A stretch of 64,000 bases of DNA, taken from Streptantibioticus silvisoli. Its GTDB lineage: Bacteria; Actinomycetota; Actinomycetes; Streptomycetales; Streptomycetaceae. The DNA lies in contig NZ_JAAGKO020000006.1 of assembly GCF_027947535.2 (NCBI RefSeq), forward strand, positions 1 to 64,000, in the 5' to 3' direction. A program made the translations under genes and the position numbers. Of this stretch, positions 16,768-24,393 are shown in pieces (positions within the stretch are counted from its first letter, which is position 1; each line of letters starts with the position of its first letter). The notes under the pieces were generated by a model. That model did no database searches. It saw only the letters and a list, made by a program, of their open reading frames with translations, and was not told the origin of the DNA.

Positions 16768-17988
16768 GTGAGCACCGTAGTCTTCCGCAACAAGACCGGC
16801 GGTTCCGAGAACCTCCACGCGACCGCCGGTCAGAGCCTGCTCGACGTCCTCCGTGTCCACGGCATCCCGGTCAACGCCGTCCTGACCTTCCGCGACGGGA
16901 AGATCGTCCCGGAGTCGACCGTCGTCCTCGGCCAGGACGAGGTCATCGAGGTGCGCCAGGTGCGCCACTACGACCTCGAAGTCCTGCGACGGCCCAAGGA
17001 ACACACCTACGCCGCCCCCGACCCGGTGTACACCAAGTCCATCACGTTCGACCACGGCGGCACCCTGGAACGCCGCACCGAACAGCTCACCGCCGAGACC
17101 TTCGTCGAGTACGTCGAAGAGACCTTCGTGCAGAGCATCGCCTCCAGCGGCACCATGCGCGCCGGCGACCGGATCGTCATCGGCCTGTCCGGCGGCCGTG
17201 ACTCCGTCGCCTACCTCAAGCTGCTGGAACGCACCCGCGGCCGCTGGCCCGACGTGGACATGACCTGCGTGACCATCACCGGGCTGCCCGACTGGGAGGA
17301 GCCCGCCACCTTCCAGGCCGCCCTCGACTCCTGCGCCGGGCTGGGCATCGAGCACACCATCGTCACCGCCGAGGAGGTCGCCGAGGTCTTCAAGCTCCGC
17401 GAGTCCTTCGTGTCGGTGATGAACCGCGTCGTGGCCGGCGAGCACCGCAACATGAACATGGTGATCGGCCACCAGGTCCTGCGCCGCATGCTGGAACGCG
17501 AGGCCGCCACCCGCGGCGCCGGCGTGGTCGCCTTCGGCTTCAACGCCGACGACCTGGTCGCCAGCATGGTCACCTGGTTCACCACCGGCTACCGCATGGG
17601 CGGCATCCCGGTCCGCCAGCTCGGCGACCTGCGCTACGTCTTCCCGCTCTACCGCATCACCAAGAAGGAACTCACCCTCTACCTGGAACTCGTCGCCCCC
17701 GAACTGAACCGGCAGGGCGCCCCCGGCCGCTTCACCACCGGCCCCGACGAACGCTCGCTGGCCTACGCGATGGCCGACCACCTCTACGACCTGTGGCCCG
17801 GCATCGACTACTACGTCTTCAACGCCTTCGAGAACGTCCAGCGCACCCTGCTGCCCTCGGTCGACGACACCTGCCGGGTCTGCGGCGGACTGTACGTACT
17901 CCAGGAAGGCGTCCCCAACCCGGCCGGCCGGTGCGACGTGTGCGGCTTCCTCGAACGGCAGGAGGCCCTGCGGGCTGACGCCGGATGA
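16768..17988 (+). CDS. ThiS/MoaD-like domain fused to PP-loop ATPase
   Basis: A 406-residue fusion. Residues 1-75 form a beta-grasp ThiS/MoaD-like domain (AGQSLLDVLRVHGIPVNAVLT) that runs on without the terminal Gly-Gly used for thiocarboxylate chemistry. The PP-loop of adenylating N-type ATPases, GLSGGRDS, lies at residues 139-146. The C-terminus has a zinc knuckle of two CxxC pairs (Cys369/372 and 389/392), as in TtuA/TtcA tRNA-thiolation proteins. The mid-domain CxxC that holds the Fe-S cluster in TtuA is missing; its place reads HRNMNMVIGH. It therefore probably activates a carboxylate or amide by adenylation for sulfur or amine transfer to a substrate other than tRNA, perhaps the peptide. 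AGGAG precedes the GTG; the stop overlaps the next gene by ATGA. Confidence 0.8.
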   Translation: MSTVVFRNKTGGSENLHATAGQSLLDVLRVHGIPVNAVLTFRDGKIVPESTVVLGQDEVIEVRQVRHYDLEVLRRPKEHTYAAPDPVYTKSITFDHGGTLERRTEQLTAETFVEYVEETFVQSIASSGTMRAGDRIVIGLSGGRDSVAYLKLLERTRGRWPDVDMTCVTITGLPDWEEPATFQAALDSCAGLGIEHTIVTAEEVAEVFKLRESFVSVMNRVVAGEHRNMNMVIGHQVLRRMLEREAATRGAGVVAFGFNADDLVASMVTWFTTGYRMGGIPVRQLGDLRYVFPLYRITKKELTLYLELVAPELNRQGAPGRFTTGPDERSLAYAMADHLYDLWPGIDYYVFNAFENVQRTLLPSVDDTCRVCGGLYVLQEGVPNPAGRCDVCGFLERQEALRADAG

Positions 17989-19757
17989 GCCGTCCCTGGT
18001 ACCAGGACTTCTTCACCGAGCCGTTCTGGGCGGTGGCCGAACACGAGTACACCGCCGAACGCACCGACGGGGAGGCCGGCTACCTGGCCGCCGCCCTCCC
18101 CGCCGGCGCGCGCGTGCTCGACCTCGGCTGCGGCACCGGACGGCACGCCATCGCCCTCGCCCGGCGCGGCTTCGACGTCACCGGCGCCGACGTGGGCGAG
18201 TGGGCCCTGCGACAGGCCGAAGCCCGCGCCGAGCAGGCCGGCGCCGCGGTGCGGTGGCAGCGGCTGGACCTGCTGCGCGACCTGCCCTGGCCCTGGCCGG
18301 ACGGCGACTACGACGCCGTCGTGTGCGTGCAGTCCTTCGGCTGGGGCACCGACGCCCAGCAACTGCGCCTGCTGCGCGAGGTCCGCCGGGTGCTCGCCCC
18401 CGGCGGACTGCTCGTGCTCGACCACTCCAACCTCCTCGCCCTGACCGCCCACTACGTCCCGGAGGCCACCTTCGAGACCGACGGGCTCCACGCGGCGTTC
18501 CACCGCACGCTGAAGACCGTCGAGGGCCGCAGCGCGGGCACGATCGAGGTCCGGCGCGACGGCCTGCCGACGGCCGTCGTCCGCGACGACATCCGGCTCT
18601 ACCAGCCCGCCGAAATACGGGAACTGCTCACCCGCGCCGGGTTCACCGTCGAACGCGTCGACGCCGGATTCACCACCGGCGCGCCCGTCACGATGACCTC
18701 CCGCTACGTGCAGTTCCACGCCCGCCGCCCGCCCGAACCGCCCGCCGCGATCAGCACCTGGCGGCCGCCGGCGCGGGAGACCGGACCCCGCGGCCTGGAC
18801 CTGCGCTGGACCCCCGACGAGTACGACTTCGTCCGGCCCGCCGTCGAACGGGCCTTCGCCGCCGTCGACCCCGGCACGGCCCGCGCCTACCACCTCGCCG
18901 ACCCCTTCGCCGGCGCGCTCGCCTCCCCGGTGCTGTCCCGGCACTTCGCCGCGGACCTCACCCCCGCCATGGTCACCGCCGGCGCCGGCGCCACCGGCCT
19001 GCTCCACGCCCTCGCCCTGCTCGCCCTGCCCGGGCCCGTGCTGCACCTCGAAGGCGGCCACCCCGACCTGCCCCGCTGGGCGGCCGGCCTGGGCGCGCGC
19101 ACCGTCACCACCCACCCGCGCACCGCCGTCGCCGACCTCGACCGCTACGCCCCCACCCTGCTGCTGCTCGACCACCCCACCCTCGGCGGCGAGTTCCACG
19201 ACCGCGCGCTGATCGACGAACTGGCCACCGCCGCCCGCGCCCGGGGCGCCGTCGTCGTCATCGACGAGGCGTACGCCACCTACCCCGGCCCCGCCGCCAG
19301 CCACGCCCCCGCCGTCGCCGACCACGACAACCTCGTCGTGGTGCGCAGCCTGTCCAAGGGCTACTGCTGCGGCGGCCTGCGCGTCGGCTTCGCCCTCGCC
19401 GGCGAACGGCTGACCCGGCGCCTGCGCGAGAGCGCCCCGCCCCTCGGCGCCGGCAGCGCCTCCCTGGCCGTCGCCGTGCGGCTGCTGGACGAGGGCGACG
19501 TCTTCGGCCCGCTGCGGGCCAGGATCGCCGCGACCAAACCCCCGGTCGCCGCCGCGCTGCGGGCGGCCGGCGTCGACGCCGCCGCCGGCGCCGCCTGCCT
19601 GCCGTGGGTCACCGCCCCGGCGACCCCCGCGGCCCTGGCCGCCCTCACCGGCCGCGGCATCCTCGCCAAGACGATCGGCGACCGCCTGAAGATCGCCGTC
19701 CCGCTCTCGCCGGACCGCGTCGCCGCCTTCCACGAGGTGTTCACCGGTGACCGCTGA
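17985..19757 (+). CDS. SAM methyltransferase-aminotransferase fusion
   Basis: A 590-residue two-domain protein. Residues 1-245 are a class I methyltransferase (VLDLGCGTGRHAIALA SAM motif, then DAVVCVQSFGW). Residues 270-590 are a fold-type I PLP aminotransferase resembling histidinol-phosphate aminotransferases, with VVIDEAYATY and Lys458 in SLSKGYCCGGLRVG as the PLP anchor. Fusing the two suggests sequential action on one amino-acid-like substrate. The ATG overlaps the stop of the ThiS-PP-loop gene (ATGA) and its own end overlaps the peptidase gene by 11 bases, so the proteins are made together. Substrate unknown; a peptide-borne or released amino acid is the natural guess. Confidence 0.82.
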   Translation: MSRPWYQDFFTEPFWAVAEHEYTAERTDGEAGYLAAALPAGARVLDLGCGTGRHAIALARRGFDVTGADVGEWALRQAEARAEQAGAAVRWQRLDLLRDLPWPWPDGDYDAVVCVQSFGWGTDAQQLRLLREVRRVLAPGGLLVLDHSNLLALTAHYVPEATFETDGLHAAFHRTLKTVEGRSAGTIEVRRDGLPTAVVRDDIRLYQPAEIRELLTRAGFTVERVDAGFTTGAPVTMTSRYVQFHARRPPEPPAAISTWRPPARETGPRGLDLRWTPDEYDFVRPAVERAFAAVDPGTARAYHLADPFAGALASPVLSRHFAADLTPAMVTAGAGATGLLHALALLALPGPVLHLEGGHPDLPRWAAGLGARTVTTHPRTAVADLDRYAPTLLLLDHPTLGGEFHDRALIDELATAARARGAVVVIDEAYATYPGPAASHAPAVADHDNLVVVRSLSKGYCCGGLRVGFALAGERLTRRLRESAPPLGAGSASLAVAVRLLDEGDVFGPLRARIAATKPPVAAALRAAGVDAAAGAACLPWVTAPATPAALAALTGRGILAKTIGDRLKIAVPLSPDRVAAFHEVFTGDR

Positions 19758-21567
19758 CCTCACCGGTCTGGTCGCCGCCGTCCACCGCGACCTCGACACC
19801 GACCTGGCCATGAGCCAGCTGCGCCGCCTGACCGGCTGGGACCGCTACCAGGGCTCGGCGGGCCTGTCCGCCGCGGCCGGCTACGTCGCCGAGCAGGCCG
19901 AACGCGCCGGCCTGACCGGCGTCGAGATCATGACGTTCCCCGCCGACGGGCGCACCAGCTGGTGGACGTTCACCGCCCCCACCTCCTGGACACCGCGCTC
20001 GGCCCGGCTCTCGCCCGCCGACCCCGCCGGCCCGCCGCTGGTCGACTACCCCGGCCAGCCCTACACCCTCGCCGCCAACTCCGCCGCCACCGCGCCGGTG
20101 GAAGCCCCCCTCACCCTGGCCGGGCGGGCGCACTGGCCGCCCGGCAGCGTCATCCTCCTCGACCCCGGAGTACTGCCCGACCCCGAGCTGTTCGCCCGTA
20201 TGCGGCGCGACCGGGCCCGCGGCTTCTGCGTCTGCACCCACCCCGACCGCCCCGACCAGGCCGGCCGCCTCGAACTCGCCCCCGGCAGCGGCCTGTTCGC
20301 CTTCAGCGTCCCGGCCCGCACGCACGCCGCCCTCAGCCGCGCCCGCCGCGTCCTGGTCCACGTCGAACTCGACCCCGCCCCCCACCCCATGCCCGTCGTC
20401 ACCGCCCGCACCCCCACCGGCGACGGCGACGCCGAACTCCTCCTCGGCGCCCACCTGTGCCACCCCGCCCCCAGCGCCAACGACAACGGCTCGGGCGTCG
20501 TCGCGGCCCTCGCCGCCGGCCGCGTCCTGGCCCGGCGCCGGCTGCGCCGCCCGGTCCGCCTGCTGTGGGCACCGGAGTTCACCGGCACCGCCGCCTACCT
20601 CCACCACACCGGGCGCCGGCCGATCGCGGCCGTCAACCTCGACATGGTCGGCGAGGACCAGCGCCTGTGCGGCGGCCCGCTGATCGTCGAACGAAGCCCC
20701 GAGCACCTGCCGCACTTCCTCAACGCCCTCGTCGACGCCTGCGTGCGCGCGCTGCCCCCGCAGGCCCGCTCCTACAGCGGCGCCGTCGGCTGCGACACAT
20801 GGGCCTGGCGGTCCACCCCGTTCGTCGGCGCCTCCGACCACGCGATCCTCGCCGACCGCGCCATCGGTGTCCCCGCCGTCCAACTCGGCCACTGGCCCGA
20901 CCGGTTCAACCACTCCGGCGCCGACACGCTCGACAAGGTCGACCCGGCCGAAATACGGCGTGCCGCCGCCATCGCCGCCGCCGCCCTGGCCGCCGCGGCC
21001 GGCGCCGACACCGCCTGCGCCCACCACCTCGCCGCGATCGTCACCCGCTGGACCGCCCACCGCATGACCGCCTGCCTGCCACCGCACCCCGCCGGCGCCG
21101 ACCCCGCCGACCGCCTCAGCCGCCGCTGGCAGTTCGGCCGCGACGCCCTGCCCACCCTGACCGCCCTCGGCGCCGACGCGACCGTCCTGGCCGCCCACGC
21201 CGAGCTGCTGGCCGGCCTGCACACCACCTTGGCGGCCTCGGTCGAACAGCACCCCGGCCCGCCGCGCGGCCCCCGGGGACCGGCCCTGTCGCGCACCTGG
21301 CCCGGCCCGTTCAACCTGCGGGCGTTCATGGCGGCCGTCCCCGCCGACGACCGCGACTGGCTCCAGCGCGAAGCGGCCGCCGACCGCGGCGGCTTCTACG
21401 CGCGGGCCATGGCCCTGGCCCAGGGCATCGACGCGGCCTGCGACGCCGCCACGGTCCGCCGCAACGCCGCGGCGGACTCCGAGTTGGACATCGACCCCGC
21501 ATTCGCCCGCCGCTACCTCACCGCGATGGTCCGGGGCGGCTGGGCCAGAGAGGACGAGACCGCGTGA
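19747..21567 (+). CDS. M28-family aminopeptidase with DUF4910-like organisation
   Basis: A 606-residue metallopeptidase. The zinc site of M28/DUF4910 enzymes is visible in order: HLCHPAPSANDNGSG (His and bridging Asp), APEFTG (Glu), AVNLDMVGED (Asp) and GHWPDRFNHSGADT (final His). It has an extra C-terminal helical region of about 170 residues. No signal peptide is seen, so it should act in the cytoplasm, where it could release a modified residue or trim the leader of the 53-residue peptide. The GTG start lies inside the end of the preceding gene, and the stop overlaps the GNAT start by GTGA, placing it within one tightly coupled operon. Confidence 0.83.
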   Translation: MTADLTGLVAAVHRDLDTDLAMSQLRRLTGWDRYQGSAGLSAAAGYVAEQAERAGLTGVEIMTFPADGRTSWWTFTAPTSWTPRSARLSPADPAGPPLVDYPGQPYTLAANSAATAPVEAPLTLAGRAHWPPGSVILLDPGVLPDPELFARMRRDRARGFCVCTHPDRPDQAGRLELAPGSGLFAFSVPARTHAALSRARRVLVHVELDPAPHPMPVVTARTPTGDGDAELLLGAHLCHPAPSANDNGSGVVAALAAGRVLARRRLRRPVRLLWAPEFTGTAAYLHHTGRRPIAAVNLDMVGEDQRLCGGPLIVERSPEHLPHFLNALVDACVRALPPQARSYSGAVGCDTWAWRSTPFVGASDHAILADRAIGVPAVQLGHWPDRFNHSGADTLDKVDPAEIRRAAAIAAAALAAAAGADTACAHHLAAIVTRWTAHRMTACLPPHPAGADPADRLSRRWQFGRDALPTLTALGADATVLAAHAELLAGLHTTLAASVEQHPGPPRGPRGPALSRTWPGPFNLRAFMAAVPADDRDWLQREAAADRGGFYARAMALAQGIDAACDAATVRRNAAADSELDIDPAFARRYLTAMVRGGWAREDETA

Positions 21568-22595
21568 GCACCATCGACATCCACGTCGCCGCCGCCTTCC
21601 GTGAGGTCGACGCCGAAGCCTGGACCGACGTCACCACGCGGTCCGCCGCACCGGTCCAGTACGCCCCCGCCTACCTGCGGTCCTACGAAGCGGCCCCGCT
21701 CAGCCCCTTCCTGGAGGTCCGCTACCTCACCGCCGCCCAGGACGGCCGGGCCACCGCCGTGCTGCCCTGCTACCTCCAGGAACGCCCCGACCCCTACGGC
21801 GCGCTGCGCTCCGCCGGCCTGCCCGTCGGCGACGGCCCGGCCCTGCTGGGCCACAACTGGTACTGCTACGACACCCGCGTCCCCATGCTCGCGGGCACCC
21901 CCGCCCTCCGCGACCGCGTCCTGCACCGCATGCTCGACACCCTCGCGGACACCGCGCGCGCCGACGGGGCGTCCACCGCCGGCCTGGTCAACGTCACCGA
22001 GGACGACCCGGTGCTCCAGGTGGCCCGCGACAAGGGCTGGCCGACCGCCCCCATGGTGACCCGGTTCCAGCTGCCCATCGCCGGCGTCGCCGACTACGAG
22101 GGGTACCTGGAACGCCTGGGCGCGCGGACCCGCGGCACGATCCGCCGCTACCTGCGCCGCGCCGCCGACGCCGGGGCCACCACCGTCGTCGAACCGCCCA
22201 CCCCCGACGTGCTCAAGACCGTCTGCCAGCTCACCCGGCTGACCGCCGCCAAGCACGGCAGCGACGACATGTACCCGGAGGGCCCCTTCGTCGACTTCGT
22301 GATGGGCCTCGGCGACCGCGCCCTCGTCGTCCGCGTCGACCAGGGCCCCGAGACGCTGGCCGGCGCGGTGGTCCTCCTCGACGACGAGCGCCTCCACATG
22401 TGGGTCGGCGGCACCCCGTACGCCACCGTCGACAGCTACAGCCCCAACTACCTGCTGTGGGCGACCGAGATACGCACCGCCATCGACCTCGGCAAGGTCC
22501 TGGTGGAGGGCGGCCGCGCCAACCAGCCCATGAAACGCCGCCACGGCATGAACCCGCTCCCCCTGTGGGCCTGCGTCACGCCGGTCGCGCGGTGA
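21564..22595 (+). CDS. GNAT/FemX-like acyl or aminoacyl transferase
   Basis: A 343-residue protein with two tandem GNAT-like halves, as in the FemAB/peptidoglycan-bridge family and related DUF482 proteins. Typical segments are FLEVRYLTAAQDG, LERLGARTRGTIRRYLRRA (basic helix common to FemX proteins), LAGAVVLLDDERLHMWVGG and YSPNYLLWATEIRTAIDLG. FemX-type enzymes transfer amino acids from aminoacyl-tRNA to an amine; others use acyl-CoA. Last gene of the operon, coupled by GTGA to the peptidase. In a peptide-scaffold pathway it could add an aminoacyl or acyl cap to the product. Function inferred from family only. Confidence 0.75.
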   Translation: MSTIDIHVAAAFREVDAEAWTDVTTRSAAPVQYAPAYLRSYEAAPLSPFLEVRYLTAAQDGRATAVLPCYLQERPDPYGALRSAGLPVGDGPALLGHNWYCYDTRVPMLAGTPALRDRVLHRMLDTLADTARADGASTAGLVNVTEDDPVLQVARDKGWPTAPMVTRFQLPIAGVADYEGYLERLGARTRGTIRRYLRRAADAGATTVVEPPTPDVLKTVCQLTRLTAAKHGSDDMYPEGPFVDFVMGLGDRALVVRVDQGPETLAGAVVLLDDERLHMWVGGTPYATVDSYSPNYLLWATEIRTAIDLGKVLVEGGRANQPMKRRHGMNPLPLWACVTPVAR

Positions 22596-22767
22596 GGCAC
22601 GGGGTACGGCGCCCGCCGAAGCCGGTACGCGGCGGGGGGTGAACCGGCGCCGGCCGAGGTTGACACGTGGTCGGCGCGGGCGCGGCCGGACGGCGTCGCC
22701 ACGAGGTCGGCGCGGGCGACCGGCGCCGGTTGGGCGGCGGCCGGGGGTGGCGCGGGCGTCGTCGACC

Positions 22768-23142
22768 TCAGCCGTTCGTCGGGCTGGGCGTGTGGGCGGG
22801 CGGGCCGGCCGTCAGCCGTGGGAGGCCGGCGACCGGCGCGGAGGGGACCGCCTCGCGCACGGCGGGGGCGGTGAGGCGCGGGTTCACGGTGAGCGCGGTG
22901 ACCCCCAGCGGTTCGCCCAGGGCGCGCAGCGCGGGCTCGGCCAGCCGGACGCACGCCTGGCGCCGGCCGAAGACGGCGGTCAGCAGTTCCCGGCTGGTGA
23001 AACCGACCGCGGTACGCCCACCCGGCGGGGTGCGGCACAGCCGGACGGTCCAGCCCGCGGGACCCGGCCGGACGGGAACGAACAGCCCGGCCGGGACGCG
23101 TTGTGAAGGCTCCGGATCGTCCCCGTACAACTGCTCAGCCAT
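22768..23142 (-). CDS. SAV_915-like conserved actinobacterial protein
   Basis: A 124-residue protein beginning MAEQLYGDDPEPSQRVPAG, with an ideal AAGGAGG seven bases before the ATG. GPAGWTVRLCRTPPGGRTAVGFTS and RQACVRLAEPALRALGEPLG resemble the SAV_915 family of streptomycete proteins of unknown function, which have an SseB-like alpha/beta fold. No membrane or signal segment. It stands alone between the peptide-locus operon and the FxSxx region, transcribed leftward. Role unknown. Confidence 0.72.
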   Translation of the reverse strand: MAEQLYGDDPEPSQRVPAGLFVPVRPGPAGWTVRLCRTPPGGRTAVGFTSRELLTAVFGRRQACVRLAEPALRALGEPLGVTALTVNPRLTAPAVREAVPSAPVAGLPRLTAGPPAHTPSPTNG

Positions 23143-23475
23143 GCGAGCCTCCTTCAAGGGCGCCCCCGACCGGCAAGTCCGGACCCCGGGGCGCACGCTG
23201 ACGGTATACCTGCCGACCGGCCCGCCGGGCCCGTCGCTGACGCGGCGTGGGCGCGGCGTTTCACGAAGCGTGGCGGGCGTCGGCGCGTCGTCGGGAGCGG
23301 TCCGGCGGCGGTGACCACGCCGGTGGGGCCGCGCGGGCGTGCTGTCCATTATTTTCTGGCAATACGTGCACATGGGCGTCATGGCGCAAGCGGGCGGTTT
23401 GTGCGACGGTGTGAGGGAGGGCGTGGCCCGGTGGCGGGCCGGCTGTTCCGCCCGGTGGGGGCAGGGGGAGCGCTG
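23143..23475. other. intergenic region upstream of the hydrolase
   Basis: About 330 bases separate the divergent SAV_915-like and hydrolase genes. A lower-GC patch (TTATTTTCTGGCAATACG, near 23349-23366) is the likely promoter area. In-frame GTG codons upstream of 23476, for example at 23311, lack ribosome sites. Confidence 0.35.
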
Positions 23476-24393
23476 GTGCTCGGAGGGGTGCGTGCGCCGG
23501 ACGGGCGGTGTCTGACGGTGGAGACGACCGGGGATCCGACGGGGAAACCGGTCTTCCTGCTGCACGGGACGCCGGGGAGCCGGCTCGGTCCGTCGCCGCG
23601 CGGGGTGATGCTCTACCACCAGGGCGTGCGGCTGATCTCCTACGACCGGCCCGGCTACGGTGGTTCGGACCGGCTGCGCGACCGCCGGGTCGCCGACGTG
23701 GCGCAGGACGTGGCGGCGATCGCGGACGCGCTCGGCGTGGACCGTTTCGGCGTGGTGGGCCGCTCCGGGGGCGGGCCGCACGCGCTCGGCTGCGCGGCGC
23801 TGCTGGCGGACCGGGTGACGCGGGCGGCGGTGTTGGTGAGCCTGGCGCCCCGGGGTGCCGACGGGCTCGACTGGTTCGACGGTATGGCCGCGTCGAACAT
23901 CCAGGAGTACACCGCGGCGACCACCGGACCGGAGGAACTGGCCGCCAGCCTGGCGTCGCGCTCCGCGGAGATCCGCGACGATCCCATGCGGCTCCTGGCC
24001 GATCTGCGCCGGGAGTTGACCGGTCCGGACCAGGCGGTCGTCTCGGACGCCGGAATCCGCTCGCTGCTGGCGCGCAACTACCGCGAGGCGCTGCGCACCT
24101 CGGCGGACGGCTGGTACGACGACGTACTCGCGTTCAGCTCCCCCTGGGGCTTCGACCCGGCCGACATCAGGGTGCCGGTGATGATCTGGCACGGCACCGA
24201 GGACGTCTTCTCACCGGTGAGCCACTCGCGCTGGCTCGCCGACCGCATCCCCGGCGCCGTCCCGGTCTGGCAGTCCCGGGCGGCCCACTTCACCGCGCTG
24301 CACGTGATGCCGGACGTCCTGACGTGGCTGCTGACCGGCCGCTGGGTGCGGCCGGCCGGCGGTCACACCGCGGACGGTTCGAGGTCGCGGTAG
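23476..24393 (+). CDS. alpha/beta hydrolase
   Basis: A 305-residue hydrolase-fold protein. The oxyanion-hole strand FLLHGTPGSR, nucleophile elbow VVGRSGGGP (Ser), acidic residue in GTEDVFSPVSHS and final His in AAHFTALHVM give a complete triad. The GTG at 23476 is chosen because GGGGGAG lies five bases upstream; the open frame continues 165 bases further without a ribosome site. Its 3' end overlaps the convergent fxsT gene by 31 bases, which links it physically to the FxSxx operon. Substrate unknown; esterase or epoxide-hydrolase-like activities are possible. Confidence 0.78.
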   Translation: MLGGVRAPDGRCLTVETTGDPTGKPVFLLHGTPGSRLGPSPRGVMLYHQGVRLISYDRPGYGGSDRLRDRRVADVAQDVAAIADALGVDRFGVVGRSGGGPHALGCAALLADRVTRAAVLVSLAPRGADGLDWFDGMAASNIQEYTAATTGPEELAASLASRSAEIRDDPMRLLADLRRELTGPDQAVVSDAGIRSLLARNYREALRTSADGWYDDVLAFSSPWGFDPADIRVPVMIWHGTEDVFSPVSHSRWLADRIPGAVPVWQSRAAHFTALHVMPDVLTWLLTGRWVRPAGGHTADGSRSR

